Below, one piece after another: positions 1-9,197 of a stretch of 64,000 nucleotides of DNA (the stretch's first letter is position 1; each line of letters starts with the position of its first letter). The notes under the pieces were generated by a model that was given only the letters and a program-made list of their open reading frames with translations, was not told the DNA's origin and ran no database searches. The DNA is taken from NCBI GenBank assembly GCA_964586655.1, contig CAZPGY010000008.1:38006-102005 (forward strand), in the 5' to 3' direction. Position numbers and translations under genes: made by a program. The DNA is from JAJYSO01 sp964586655 (GTDB taxonomy: Bacteria; Bacteroidota; Bacteroidia; Flavobacteriales; Flavobacteriaceae).

Positions 1-847
1 TGGGATGGCTTTCAAATCCCGGCCAATACACCTGATCTACCTTGGGGTGCTGTTTGAGGAACTCAGCTACAACACGACCATTTTCACAATGACGTTGCAT
101 GCGCAAGTGTAGGGTTTTGATACCGCGCAACACCAAATAGCTGTCTTGTGGCCCGCAAACGGCACCGGCTGAATTTTGAATAAAATACAGCTTTTCGGCC
201 AATTCATCTTCTTTAACTGCAATAACGCCCATAACTACATCACTGTGGCCGCCGAGGTATTTTGTGGCGCTGTGCAGCACAATGTCGGCACCCAAGTCTA
301 AGGGGTTTTGCAGATATGGAGAAGCAAAAGTGTTGTCTACCACCAGGAGAATATGATGTTCCTTGGCAATTTTGGCCACGGCTTCAATATCAATAATATT
401 CATCATAGGATTGGTGGGGGTTTCTACCCAAATCATCTTGGTGTTTGGCGTAATTTTTTGACCGAGTTCATCGGCATTGGCCATTCCCGTAAAATTAAAT
501 TTTAGCCCGTAGTTTTCCAATACCTTGGTAAACAGACGGTAAGTCCCGCCATATAAATCGTTGGTAGTGAGTACTTCATCTCCCGATTTGAGCAGTTTCA
601 TTACGGAGTCAACAGCCGCTAAGCCCGAACCAAAGGCCAAACCGTGCTTTCCGTTTTCAATACTGGCTACGGCATTTTCCAGCGCCTGACGGGTGGGATT
701 CCCACTTCGCGAATATTCAAAACCTTTGTGACTGCCCGGGGTTTTTTGGGCGTAAGTGGAAGTTTGATAGATGGGTGGCATCACTGCATTATAGGCAGGA
801 TCAATGTTTTCTTGCCCTCCGTGAATGGTTTTTGTGTTAAATTTCAT
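1..847 (-). CDS. Cystathionine gamma-synthase/methionine gamma-lyase family PLP enzyme, 3' end beyond window
   Basis: PLP-dependent trans-sulfuration enzyme of the Cys/Met metabolism family, acting in the cytoplasm on homoserine esters, cystathionine or methionine. The minus-strand frame opens at ATG 845-847 and stays open to base 1, giving about 282 residues of an expected ~380-390. The N-terminus has the family's TIHGGQ and PIYQTSTY pattern, a SRSGNPTR motif and a YGGTYRLF motif. The PLP lysine sits near residue 196 in SATKYLGGHSD, very close to its position in E. coli MetB. The C-terminal substrate-specificity region is missing, so synthase, beta-lyase and gamma-lyase cannot be separated. 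The family call is secure; the exact reaction is inferred. Confidence 0.9.
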   Translation of the reverse strand, partial: MKFNTKTIHGGQENIDPAYNAVMPPIYQTSTYAQKTPGSHKGFEYSRSGNPTRQALENAVASIENGKHGLAFGSGLAAVDSVMKLLKSGDEVLTTNDLYGGTYRLFTKVLENYGLKFNFTGMANADELGQKITPNTKMIWVETPTNPMMNIIDIEAVAKIAKEHHILLVVDNTFASPYLQNPLDLGADIVLHSATKYLGGHSDVVMGVIAVKEDELAEKLYFIQNSAGAVCGPQDSYLVLRGIKTLHLRMQRHCENGRVVAEFLKQHPKVDQVYWPGFESHP

Positions 848-962
848 AGATAACTTTTTGTCTGTTAATAAATGTAGGTTTAGCTTTGTCAAATAATCCG
901 GTTGAATATGTTTATTAAAAATCTATCTATTGGCAGATTCAACCCAAAAAATAAAAGAACCT

Positions 963-970
963 TATATTTG
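963..970 (+). promoter_or_regulatory. Candidate -7 box TATATTTG
   Basis: This matches the Bacteroidota -7 consensus TAnnTTTG and lies 22 bases before the ATG at 993. I see no TTTG -33 box at the usual 19-21 base spacing, so it is a single-element prediction. Confidence 0.5.
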
Positions 971-992
971 ACCTATTAAGATGCGCTAAACT

Positions 993-1757
993 ATGAAAAA
1001 AACTGTATTTCTCCTTCTGCTAAGCGCCCTTTTATGGGGGTGTAAATCTGATCGACAAAAAGCGAGGGATTTTGAAACCGAAAAGATTTCTCTAAATCCT
1101 ACAACACTTGCTTCTTGCCAAGAGGCTAATTGCCCTGAAGTGCGTGTAGATTACTTGAAAATTAAAGGTGATTCCGATTTCAGTCAATCGATAAACACCA
1201 AGAATCAAGCGGATTTAATAAGTCTGTTTGATTTGAATCAGGAAGATTCGATAGCGGCTAAGACGGTGGAGGCTGCGGTTAATAATTTTGTAGAAGAATA
1301 TTTTCAATTTAAAAATCAATTCCCCGATGCCGTGGCAGCTTATGAAACTGAGGTGTCTCAGGAAATTAAGGATCGGAATGCTCATACGGTGGTATTAAAG
1401 ACCTCGTTTTATATCTATACCGGTGGAGCGCATGGTTATGGAGGAATACACTTTCTTAATTTTGATGCTCAAACGGGAGCCTACCTGAGACCGGAGGAGG
1501 TGATTACCAATCTTGCTGCTTTTACGGACTTTGCCGAGAAAAAATTTAGACAACAGTATCAAATCCCGGAAGATGCCGATATCAATTCTAAGGGTTTTTT
1601 CTTTGAAGATGGGCAATTCGCTTTGCCTCAGAATATTGCTTTTATGGAGAATCAGGTTATTTTGTTGTACAACCCTTATGAAGCTGCCAGCTATGCAGCA
1701 GGAGAATTGAGATTTGTCTTTCCAAAATCACAGGTAGGCCAGTGGTTGAAGTATTGA
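993..1757 (+). CDS. Lipoprotein with DUF4163/DUF3298 (RsiV-like) domain
   Basis: Predicted cell-envelope lipoprotein of 254 residues. A lipoprotein signal (MKKTVFLLLLSALLWGC) places the lipidated cysteine at residue 17. The C-terminal half has the DUF3298 hallmark YTGGAHGYGG followed by an NFD...G pattern, as in the RsiV C-terminal domain and PdaC-like proteins. Related domains bind lysozyme in Firmicutes, but I infer no specific ligand here. It stands alone, divergent from the PLP enzyme. A TAnnTTTG box lies 22 bases upstream. Confidence 0.8.
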   Translation: MKKTVFLLLLSALLWGCKSDRQKARDFETEKISLNPTTLASCQEANCPEVRVDYLKIKGDSDFSQSINTKNQADLISLFDLNQEDSIAAKTVEAAVNNFVEEYFQFKNQFPDAVAAYETEVSQEIKDRNAHTVVLKTSFYIYTGGAHGYGGIHFLNFDAQTGAYLRPEEVITNLAAFTDFAEKKFRQQYQIPEDADINSKGFFFEDGQFALPQNIAFMENQVILLYNPYEAASYAAGELRFVFPKSQVGQWLKY

Positions 1758-1841
1758 AGGCCGGAACGGAATAATTCCCCTAAATTTTATTATATTGTAG
1801 CATTAGGCCTATTTTTAAGGGTATTTAAAATAATTTGATTG

Positions 1842-2201
1842 ATGAACCAATTGTATTACCTGTCAACTTGTGACACCTGTCGTCGTATCATGCGTGAAGT
1901 ATGCTTGCCAGTGGGTTTCCCAAAGCAAGAAATAAAAAGTGAGCCTCTTACGGAAAAACAGCTTGCGCATTTACGGGAGTTGGCCGGGAGTTATGAAGCG
2001 CTGTTTAATCGTCGGTCACAGTTGTATCGAAAGCGAAAGCTTAAAGAGCAGGAGCTGAAAGAAGAAGATTATAAACAGCTTTTATTGGAGCATTACACGT
2101 TTTTAAAACGCCCGGTGTTTGTAATTGAAGACGAGCTGTTTGTAGGAAATGCCAAAAAAACGGTGGCTCAAGTTCGTTTACACTTGGCAGAGTTGAACTA
2201 A
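1842..2201 (+). CDS. ArsC/Spx-like thioredoxin-fold protein
   Basis: Small (119-residue) protein of the arsenate reductase/Spx superfamily. The N-terminus LYYLSTCDTCRR carries a CxxC pair in the position of the ArsC active-site cysteine. Later it has an FNRRS segment and a LKRPV motif (the family's RP-[VI] cis-proline element). Length is normal for the family. A TTG lies one codon upstream, but ATG 1842 is the natural start. It ends 11 bases before an OsmC gene, so the two probably form a thiol/redox pair in one transcript. True arsenate reduction is not shown; a general thiol-transfer role is equally likely. Confidence 0.75.
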   Translation: MNQLYYLSTCDTCRRIMREVCLPVGFPKQEIKSEPLTEKQLAHLRELAGSYEALFNRRSQLYRKRKLKEQELKEEDYKQLLLEHYTFLKRPVFVIEDELFVGNAKKTVAQVRLHLAELN

Positions 2202-2212
2202 AATAATTGAAT

Positions 2213-2626
2213 ATGAAAGTTACTTTGAATCGAATTAACGATAATCTGCATTTTGAGGGACGCGGTCAATCCGGCGTTCCTTTAAATATAGATCCTGATG
2301 GAGAAGGTGCCAGCCCTATGGAATTGTTGCTCATGGGGGTGGGCAGTTGCAGTGCTGTTGATATCGTTTCCATCCTCCAAAAACAGCGTCAGAAGATTAC
2401 GGATTATAAAATGGAAGTAACCGGTGAACGTGAAGTGGTGCGAGCGGCCAAACCCTTTAAAAACATGCATGTTAAAATATTTTTGGAAGGGGAGATAGAG
2501 GTCGCTAAGGCCAAACGCGCCGCCCGACTCAGTTTTGATAAATATTGTTCCGTGTCCATTACTATGGAAGGCTGTGTGCAAGTGAGCTACAGTCTCTTTG
2601 TTAATGGGGAAGCAATAGCAGTATAG
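2213..2626 (+). CDS. OsmC family peroxiredoxin-like protein
   Basis: OsmC/Ohr-family protein of 137 residues; family members reduce organic or fatty-acid hydroperoxides through two cysteines. The first conserved cysteine lies in SPMELLLMGVGSCSAVD and the second in SFDKYCSVS, at the usual separation. The start is ATG 2213 rather than the TTG two codons upstream. It follows the ArsC/Spx-like gene closely and is probably co-transcribed. The sequence resembles the YhfA/OsmC branch more than Ohr. No signal peptide, so cytoplasmic. Confidence 0.88.
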   Translation: MKVTLNRINDNLHFEGRGQSGVPLNIDPDGEGASPMELLLMGVGSCSAVDIVSILQKQRQKITDYKMEVTGEREVVRAAKPFKNMHVKIFLEGEIEVAKAKRAARLSFDKYCSVSITMEGCVQVSYSLFVNGEAIAV

Positions 2627-2654
2627 GCAAAAAGAGTGGGGCTTTGTAATTTAC

Positions 2655-3440
2655 TTAAAAACCATCGCCGTCAAGCAGGTTACCTAAACCTCCCAAAACG
2701 CTGCCTTCTTCTTTTCTTTTACCACTGCCATATTCCATGATTTTCCCGGCCAGTCTGGAAATGGGAAGGGTTTGTATCCATACTTTTCCCGGTCCGGTCA
2801 TTTTGGCATAAAACATGCCTTCTCCACCAAAGAGGGTGTTTTTAATCCCACCGACATATTGTATGTCATAAGCCACTTCATGGGTAAAGGCCACAATACA
2901 ACCGGTATCTATTTTTAGAATCTCTCCGGGTTGTAGCTCCTTTTCCACCACATGGCCGCCACTGTGGACGAAGGTCATTCCGTCGCCTTCCATTTTTTGC
3001 ATAATAAAGCCTTCACCGCCAAACAGGCCTGTGCCGAGCTTTTTTTGAAATTCGATACCCACGGCCACCCCTTTGGCAGCACACAAGAAGCTATCTTTTT
3101 GACAAATTACCTTACCACCGAGTTGGGCCAAATCTAAGGGAATGATTTTTCCGGCATAAGGACCGGCAAAAGTAACTTGTTGTTTTTGGGTTGAGGTGTT
3201 GGAATAGACGGTCATAAACAACTTCTCTCCGGTCAGTACCCGTTTCCCGGCAGAAAATAGTTTTCCCATGAAACCTTTTTCATTGCCATCGCCAAATAAG
3301 GTCTGCATTTGAATGCCGTCGGTCATCATCATAAAGCTGCCCGGTTCGGCAATAACACTCTCTTTGGGGTCGAGTTCTACCGCTACGCATTGCAATTCTC
3401 CGCCATAAATTTTGTAGTCGATTTCGTGATTTTTCATCAT
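2655..3440 (-). CDS. AIM24/TIGR00266 family protein
   Basis: Protein of 261 residues in the TIGR00266 (AIM24-like) family, a beta-rich fold of uncertain function found in many bacteria. Visible family signs are the early PGSFMMMTDG motif and the repeated glycine-rich segments (GLFGGEGFIMQK and NTLFGGEGMFYAK) that mark internal pseudo-symmetry. It has no signal peptide or membrane segment. It converges with the OsmC gene, with 28 bases between them. I recognise the family but cannot assign a reaction. Confidence 0.85.
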   Translation of the reverse strand: MMKNHEIDYKIYGGELQCVAVELDPKESVIAEPGSFMMMTDGIQMQTLFGDGNEKGFMGKLFSAGKRVLTGEKLFMTVYSNTSTQKQQVTFAGPYAGKIIPLDLAQLGGKVICQKDSFLCAAKGVAVGIEFQKKLGTGLFGGEGFIMQKMEGDGMTFVHSGGHVVEKELQPGEILKIDTGCIVAFTHEVAYDIQYVGGIKNTLFGGEGMFYAKMTGPGKVWIQTLPISRLAGKIMEYGSGKRKEEGSVLGGLGNLLDGDGF

Positions 3441-3571
3441 TTGTTGATTAAAAAGGTTGGTTTAATTAAAAAGGATCTAAAATTAATCATTTCAATGCAA
3501 TTATAAACTTTAAATCTTATAAAATTTATATGCTTATAAAAAAAGAGATGACCATTTGACGGCTTCGTCCT

Positions 3572-4549
3572 TTATCGCCAATACATATAACCACTGGCGG
3601 GTTGGATTTCATCAGAATTTTCTTTTTTTATGAATATTACCTTGTCATCGGGATTATTTCGATCCACCCGATAAGTGTTGCCATCTGCCGGTATAATGGC
3701 CAACCTCCACCAGTGGCTAAATCCGGCGTGGAAGTATTCGATTCCTATTAAAAGATATTTGCCATCTGGTGAAAAAACGGGATGGATTTCTTCATCGTTG
3801 CTAATGGTAACTTGTTTCATATTACTGCCGTCATTGTCCATCATCCAGATGTGATGATGTGCATTAAAAGCAATTTTGCTCCCATCGGGGGAGACGGCTA
3901 AATTTCCCCAGTTGTTGAAGTTGAGAGTTTTTACCAAAGAGGCTGCTGTGTGACTCGAGTTCGTCCTGTATATATTGTTCCCAATAGTGAATAAAAAGGA
4001 ATTGTCAGGCATCCAGACAACTTGTGTATTGTGCTCAAATTCTTGTGCTTGATAGGTCGTAAATTCTTCTAATAAAACTCCTTGGTTGTTCAGAATGGTA
4101 ATTGGATCGCCGTCGTAATCGGGTGGAATGGCAATCATTGAATTGTCAAAAGAAAGGAAAGCATGAGCAGAGGTAGCCGTATAGAGAAATTGTGAAAATA
4201 TGGTGCCGTCATCAAGGTTCATCAACGTAATCTGATTGTCCTCATACCAATTCGGATCAGAAGTGGGAGCATCATCTGAAATTATAATTAAACTTTCATC
4301 CCTTGAAATATCCCAGCTGTGTCTCGAATTACTGTTATCCAGTACAAGGGATTGCGTATAGTCGGTTAAATTTATACGATGCACTCCCTCATTAGCCCAG
4401 GCATAATATATGGTGCCGGTGAGCTCGCTATTTGGGGTTCCGGGGTTTGTTGAATCCTTATCCTTGCTACAAGATAAAGCACTCAAAACGAATAAAAAGA
4501 CAAAAGTGAGGTGGATTTTACTGTTCTTAGGGTGTTTAAAAGTTTTCAT
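3572..4549 (-). CDS. TolB/PD40-type beta-propeller lipoprotein
   Basis: Predicted lipoprotein of 325 residues. The N-terminus ends in a lipobox (LSALSC) after a hydrophobic stretch. The mature part carries WD40-like/PD40 blades; the clearest are VSPDGSKIAFNA and FSPDGKYLLIG, preceded by DISRDESLIIISDD and FSFDN-like strands, suggesting a six- or seven-bladed propeller. Such proteins usually bind peptides or partner proteins at the envelope. It is monocistronic, with 131 bases to the next gene downstream and a long AT-rich upstream region. No ligand can be inferred. Confidence 0.75.
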   Translation of the reverse strand: MKTFKHPKNSKIHLTFVFLFVLSALSCSKDKDSTNPGTPNSELTGTIYYAWANEGVHRINLTDYTQSLVLDNSNSRHSWDISRDESLIIISDDAPTSDPNWYEDNQITLMNLDDGTIFSQFLYTATSAHAFLSFDNSMIAIPPDYDGDPITILNNQGVLLEEFTTYQAQEFEHNTQVVWMPDNSFLFTIGNNIYRTNSSHTAASLVKTLNFNNWGNLAVSPDGSKIAFNAHHHIWMMDNDGSNMKQVTISNDEEIHPVFSPDGKYLLIGIEYFHAGFSHWWRLAIIPADGNTYRVDRNNPDDKVIFIKKENSDEIQPASGYMYWR

Positions 4550-4936
4550 AGTTTTAATTTTAGAGTAAATTAAAAAAAAATATAAACTTAAATGCCTTAT
4601 AGATTATTTTTTTTAGCCATTTAATTCTGTATCGGATTTTTTGATTTAAAAATCAAACGTCTTTACCTAAAGAAAAGCTCCGGGTAATTTGGATTGCTAT
4701 CTTGCAGGTTGAATGGTGGGTAATAATTTGCTTGCCAAGCTGTCAGATAGTGCTAAATTTCAAGGGGGCTGCAAGCCGTTAACATAAAAAATAACTTTGG
4801 AGGCAACATCTGGACATCCTTTATTTTTTGAGGCTAAATTACTCACGAATACCCGGGGTATACGGGCTTGTTAAGGAGTGACTAATTAGATGAAACCGAG
4901 ATAAAAAACGGTGGATGCGTATGGATTGGGGGAAAA
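4550..4936. other. Intergenic region without recognisable gene
   Basis: This 387-base AT-rich gap separates the propeller lipoprotein from the end of the exonuclease operon. It holds a short palindrome (TTGATTT/AAATCAA near 4640-4656) and a TAACTTTG box near 4790 with no gene behind it. I see no coding potential and no strong terminator. Confidence 0.4.
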
Positions 4937-6298
4937 TTAAAACTGGCGGATTCTAAAAGGGTTTTCCTTGCGCATATAGCTCTGGATGATATGTCGAGCA
5001 TCAGGGGTGTTTTCCATAGGGGTTAGCAGGTGTTGAATGATGTGAGGATTGTCAATTTGGTGATTTAAATCATAATAGGCCATTCCTTTAAAAATCCCGT
5101 TTTCAATGAGTAAAACCCCTTTTTCGGCAGGATGTCGCCCCGGGCCAATGAGTAGTTGATTTTGTCGATTAAGATCCTGTGTTTTAAGAAATTTGTTTAC
5201 CCTTTTGTTGTAAGATTGTGGTTTTTCCTTTCCTACACAAGCTCCGTGACATTTTTTGAGGGCATAGGCAAAACAGGCGCCTGAGGTGCGGTGTAGGTCG
5301 GTTAGTTTTTCGCAGAGTTCGAATTTATCTGCCATTTTTGCCAAATATTTTTTCCCTTGATTGATATTGACAAAGGTAGCCACAGCCTTCTTTTGGGGGT
5401 GCGCTTTTCGCAATTTTAATCGGATAAATCCATTTTTATCTTTATGCGAATAGAGGGCATAGTCAAAAAGATGAGTTTTACGGAGGGGGTTGTATTTGGG
5501 TTTTAGTTTTTTAATTTCTGCATTTTCAATCAGTTGGGCGAAGAGCAAGTTGCCGGTTAAATCGAAGGTAATTTCACTCACTTCCTGTTGAATTTGACGA
5601 GCCTTGGGATTGTCTTTGGAAAAATATTGATTCAGCTTGGTTTTGATGTTTTTGCTTTGTCCTATATAAATGACTTCTCCTTTCTTGTTGTGCAGATAGT
5701 AAACCCCGGTTTGCGTGGGCAGTTTGTTGAGAAGAGCGAGCAGCGTATTGCCAACCTCAGCTTGCGAACGATTTTTGATGTATTCTTGAACAATATCTTT
5801 TTGGGTGTCTTTTGAGAGCAGGAGTTTAAACAGCTTGACAGTAGCTTGTGCGTCTCCGATGGCACGATGCCTGTCGGTCAAAGGAATACCGAGGCGTTTG
5901 ACTAATTTCCCCAAGCTGTATGAAGGCATGTCGGGAATTAATTTTCTCGACAATTCAACGGTACAAAGGTGCGCTCGGCTGAACTCCTGATTGATTCGAC
6001 GGAATTCGGTGCGCAACAGGCGATAATCGAATTTGGCATTGTGGGCCACAATGACACAGCCTTCGGTTATTTCAAGGATGCGCGGAGCCACTTCCCGAAA
6101 TTTGGGTGCATAACGCAGCATGGCATTGTTGATGCCGGTGAGTCGAGCAACAAAGGTTTGAATTTTTCGTTCCGGATTGATTAGACAGGAAAATTGGTCG
6201 ACAATCTTTTGTCCATCAAATTTATAGATGGCAATCTCGGTAATCCCTTCTTCATTATACTTCCCGCCGGTAGATTCTAAATCGAGAATGGCATACAT
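4937..6298 (-). CDS. DnaQ-like exonuclease fused to GIY-YIG (UvrC N-terminal-like) nuclease
   Basis: Two-nuclease protein of 453 residues. Residues 1-165 form a DEDDh 3'-5' exonuclease: DLEST from D6, HNAKFD near 86, and HRAIGDAQAT near 144. Residues ~190-275 form a GIY-YIG domain (TGVYYL ... YIGQSKNIK) like the UvrC N-terminus. Beyond it, four cysteines at 329, 342, 350 and 354 (spacing 12-7-3) resemble the four-cysteine Fe-S motif of UvrC. The UvrB-binding and C-terminal endonuclease/HhH regions of UvrC are absent. The protein is thus similar in idea to Cho plus a proofreading-type exonuclease, and a role in excision repair is likely but inferred. It is the last gene of a five-gene leftward operon. 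Confidence 0.85.
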   Translation of the reverse strand: MYAILDLESTGGKYNEEGITEIAIYKFDGQKIVDQFSCLINPERKIQTFVARLTGINNAMLRYAPKFREVAPRILEITEGCVIVAHNAKFDYRLLRTEFRRINQEFSRAHLCTVELSRKLIPDMPSYSLGKLVKRLGIPLTDRHRAIGDAQATVKLFKLLLSKDTQKDIVQEYIKNRSQAEVGNTLLALLNKLPTQTGVYYLHNKKGEVIYIGQSKNIKTKLNQYFSKDNPKARQIQQEVSEITFDLTGNLLFAQLIENAEIKKLKPKYNPLRKTHLFDYALYSHKDKNGFIRLKLRKAHPQKKAVATFVNINQGKKYLAKMADKFELCEKLTDLHRTSGACFAYALKKCHGACVGKEKPQSYNKRVNKFLKTQDLNRQNQLLIGPGRHPAEKGVLLIENGIFKGMAYYDLNHQIDNPHIIQHLLTPMENTPDARHIIQSYMRKENPFRIRQF

Positions 6299-6334
6299 AA
6301 AACTAAAATATCAGAGAGTAGTGGAGAAGCGGGA

Positions 6335-6994
6335 TCAGTGGTATTCGCGTTCTCCAAAAATTTTACTGCCAATGCGCACCATGTTGGAGCCGTTTTTTAA
6401 CGCAATTTGATAGTCGCCGCTCATGCCCATGGAAAGGATTTTTAATTCGGGGAATGTTTTGGCAAAAGCATCAAAGTTTTTCTTGAGGAATCGAAACTCC
6501 TTATCGATTTGTTTTTTACTCTCGGTGAGCGTAGCCATTCCCATCAGACCGACAATTTTGACATAATCCATATTGGCATATTCTTCTGAAGTCAAAATAT
6601 TGTTTAGGGTCTCCAAATCCATTCCAAATTTACTGTCTTCTTCTGCTATTTTAAGTTGCAATAAGCACTTGATGACTCGGTTTTCTTTTTTGGCGCGTTT
6701 GTTGATTTCTTTGAGGACTTTCATTTTGTGTACGCCGTGAATCAAACTGACATAGGGCGCCATATGTTTTACCTTATTGGTTTGTACATGCCCAATCATG
6801 TGCCACTCAATATCCTTGGGCAGTTGTTTGTATTTTTTGGTCATCTCCTGGATTTTATTTTCCCCAAAAACACGCTGCCCCGCTTCATAAGCTTCCATGA
6901 TGGCACTTGTGGGTTTTGTTTTTGATACAGCTACCAAACACACCTCTTCTGGTAACTCTTCTTTTATTTTTAGTAAATTTTCCGCAAGGTTCAT
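6335..6994 (-). CDS. YggS/PLPBP family pyridoxal phosphate homeostasis protein
   Basis: Protein of 219 residues with the fold type III (alanine racemase N-terminal) barrel of the YggS/PROSC family, which binds PLP and keeps vitamin B6 and amino-acid pools balanced. The PLP lysine lies in LVAVSKTKP near residue 26, followed by FGENKIQE, WHMIGHVQTNK, and SMGMSGDY near the C-terminus, which contacts the phosphate. Length is typical. It lies 36 bases upstream of the exonuclease gene and 63 bases after DUF1015, inside the leftward operon. Confidence 0.93.
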   Translation of the reverse strand: MNLAENLLKIKEELPEEVCLVAVSKTKPTSAIMEAYEAGQRVFGENKIQEMTKKYKQLPKDIEWHMIGHVQTNKVKHMAPYVSLIHGVHKMKVLKEINKRAKKENRVIKCLLQLKIAEEDSKFGMDLETLNNILTSEEYANMDYVKIVGLMGMATLTESKKQIDKEFRFLKKNFDAFAKTFPELKILSMGMSGDYQIALKNGSNMVRIGSKIFGEREYH

Positions 6995-7057
6995 CTCAAT
7001 AAAATTTTAAGATTACGCTTAATTAATGCATTTTGATAATCGGGCAAGTTACGGCTT

Positions 7058-8296
7058 TTAAAACTCATAAATAAGGATTCCACTGCGCAATTTGGGCTCG
7101 ATATAAGTGGCTTTGGGCGGCATTTTCAAACCGTCGTCTGCCACTTCTTTAATCTCGTCAATTGTAGTGGGCAACAGTCCAAAACCCACAGCATATTCAC
7201 CGCTGTCTACTTTGCCTTTGACATAGGTCATGTCGTTTTTGCCATGTGAGTAGGAAATACGATCGTTGTTGCGCAGGTCATCAATGCCGAGGATGGGTTT
7301 TAAAATAGTTTTATACAATATCTGTACGTCTAATTTGGATAAAGAATCTTCAGATTTATATTGGTGCTTACGCAGGTAAAGGGAGTAGAAATCTCCATCG
7401 AGATACATGGAGAAATGCTGCTTACGCGAGGGCTTGTAATAGTGATTCCCCCGATTTTCAATTCGAAAATGGGCATCCAGTTTAATCAAAAAGGCTTCCT
7501 TGGACAATCCGTTTAAATCTTTGACCAGTCGGTTAAACTCGTGGATGCGCAAATTGCTCTCCGGAATGCAATACGCCATAAAATAATTGTAAGCTTCTTT
7601 TCCTTGGTGTTTGGGATTGTTTTTTTTCATTTCCTCAGCCAAAAGATAAGAAGAAGCTGAACGGTGATGCCCATCGGCAATATACATAGATTTTATATTG
7701 GCGAATTGCTTTTCCACTTCTTTTACAATCTCCTCGTCATCAATACTCCACAGATAATGCGTGTCGCGGTAGGTGGTGGTAAACTCATACTCTGCCCGAG
7801 TTTGATCTATTTTTTTATAAATGTCCTGTAAAACTTCGTTGTCGGGATAAGTCAACAAAACCGGTTCTGCATTAAAGCCCACGGTCTTGAGGTATTCTTT
7901 AAAAGTTTCTTCCCGTTTGGCCAAGGTGTCTTCGTGTTTTTTGATGTGGTTGTTTTTATAATCGACCACATTGGCAGCGCCTACAATACCCCAGAATACC
8001 TGATTTTCTCGATTGACGATTTTGTGAAAGTAATAACTCGGTTTTTCTTCCCGTAGAAAGATATGCCCTTCCTTAAACTCTTCATATCGATTTTTGACCA
8101 GCTGAAAACGCTCCGGACCCGATATCTCTTTGTGATATTTATAGCCGGGATTGACAATGTGTAAAAAAGAAAACGGATTGGTGTCTAAGCGTGCTTTGCG
8201 TTGAGCTTCGGTATAGCTCTCATAGGAGCGCGAAGCAATTAAGCCCACTTTATCTCGGGTGGGGCGAATGGCGCGAAATGGTTTGATCTTGGGCAT
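7058..8296 (-). CDS. DUF1015 family protein
   Basis: Protein of 412 residues in the DUF1015 (ParB/sulfiredoxin-like nuclease-fold) family. Typical features are IKPFRAIRP at the N-terminus, FLHIVNPGY, the central YIADGHHRSASS motif and a C-terminal MPPKATYIEPKLRSG block. The biochemical role is unknown; related genes often lie beside D-3-phosphoglycerate dehydrogenase or serine genes, a context not seen here. It is only 9 bases from the hydroxybutyryl-CoA dehydrogenase gene, so it is part of the same operon. Confidence 0.9.
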   Translation of the reverse strand: MPKIKPFRAIRPTRDKVGLIASRSYESYTEAQRKARLDTNPFSFLHIVNPGYKYHKEISGPERFQLVKNRYEEFKEGHIFLREEKPSYYFHKIVNRENQVFWGIVGAANVVDYKNNHIKKHEDTLAKREETFKEYLKTVGFNAEPVLLTYPDNEVLQDIYKKIDQTRAEYEFTTTYRDTHYLWSIDDEEIVKEVEKQFANIKSMYIADGHHRSASSYLLAEEMKKNNPKHQGKEAYNYFMAYCIPESNLRIHEFNRLVKDLNGLSKEAFLIKLDAHFRIENRGNHYYKPSRKQHFSMYLDGDFYSLYLRKHQYKSEDSLSKLDVQILYKTILKPILGIDDLRNNDRISYSHGKNDMTYVKGKVDSGEYAVGFGLLPTTIDEIKEVADDGLKMPPKATYIEPKLRSGILIYEF

Positions 8297-8305
8297 AATT
8301 TGATT

Positions 8306-9193
8306 TTATAAGAATTGGTCAGCCACTTTTTCAGCCTTCTTACTTTGACTGTAATCATAAAAACCTTCTCCGGATTTGATTCCTTTTTTACCGGCCAATA
8401 CCATATTGACCAAAAGCGGACAAGGCGCATATTTGGGGTCTTTAAAGCCATTATACATCACTTCTAAAATAGAAAGACACACATCCAACCCGATAAAGTC
8501 AGCCAGCTGCAAAGGACCCATTGGATGTGCCATTCCCAGTTTCATGACCGTGTCTATTTCTTGAACACCGGCCACACCGTTGTACAAGGTTTCTACGGCC
8601 TCGTTAATCATGGGCATCAATATACGGTTGGCGACAAAACCGGGATAATCATGAGCTTCTACCGGTACTTTCTTGAGGCTTTTTGCCAGTTCAACTACGG
8701 TTTGGGCGGTTGTGTCACTTGTACTGTAGCCTCTAATAATCTCGACCAGTTTCATCATCGGCACCGGATTCATAAAGTGCATCCCGATGACTTTTTCGGG
8801 GCGTTTGGTGGCTGCCGCAATCTTAGTGATGGAAATTGAACTGGTGTTGGAAGCCAAAATCGTTTCTGCAGCGCACAGGTCTTCCAGTTGACTGAAGATA
8901 TCGAGCTTGAGCGCTTCGTTTTCAGTGGCAGCTTCTACGACCAACCCCACGTCTTTTACGCCTTTTTCAAGTGCCCTGAAAGTGGTGATGTTGTTTAAAG
9001 TGTCAGTTTTGTCTGCAGCCGATATTTTTTCTTTTTTTACCATGCGATCCAGGTTTTTGGAAATGGTATCCATGCCTTTTTTGAGGCTTTCTTCAGAAAT
9101 ATCGATCAGATTTACCGCATATCCGAATTGTGCGAAAGTATGTGCGATGCCGTTACCCATTGTACCGGCACCAATAACAGCTATATTTTTCAT
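8306..9193 (-). CDS. 3-hydroxybutyryl-CoA dehydrogenase
   Basis: NAD(P)-dependent dehydrogenase of 295 residues that interconverts 3-hydroxyacyl-CoA and acetoacetyl-CoA-type substrates. The Rossmann motif GAGTMGNGIAHTFA is at the N-terminus. The catalytic histidine lies in IGMHFMNPVPMMKLVEII, with the partner glutamate just after it. PGFVANRILMPMINEA and GPLQLADFIGLD complete the C-terminal helical domain. It lies 4 bases downstream of the Gfo/Idh/MocA gene. A longer homologue is present at 61730-62899. Confidence 0.93.
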   Translation of the reverse strand: MKNIAVIGAGTMGNGIAHTFAQFGYAVNLIDISEESLKKGMDTISKNLDRMVKKEKISAADKTDTLNNITTFRALEKGVKDVGLVVEAATENEALKLDIFSQLEDLCAAETILASNTSSISITKIAAATKRPEKVIGMHFMNPVPMMKLVEIIRGYSTSDTTAQTVVELAKSLKKVPVEAHDYPGFVANRILMPMINEAVETLYNGVAGVQEIDTVMKLGMAHPMGPLQLADFIGLDVCLSILEVMYNGFKDPKYAPCPLLVNMVLAGKKGIKSGEGFYDYSQSKKAEKVADQFL

Positions 9194-9197
9194 AAAA

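Noticed and set aside
4782..4800. TAACTTTG box with no gene behind it
   Set aside because: No ORF or structured RNA follows in a plausible distance; TAnnTTTG is expected by chance at this base composition.
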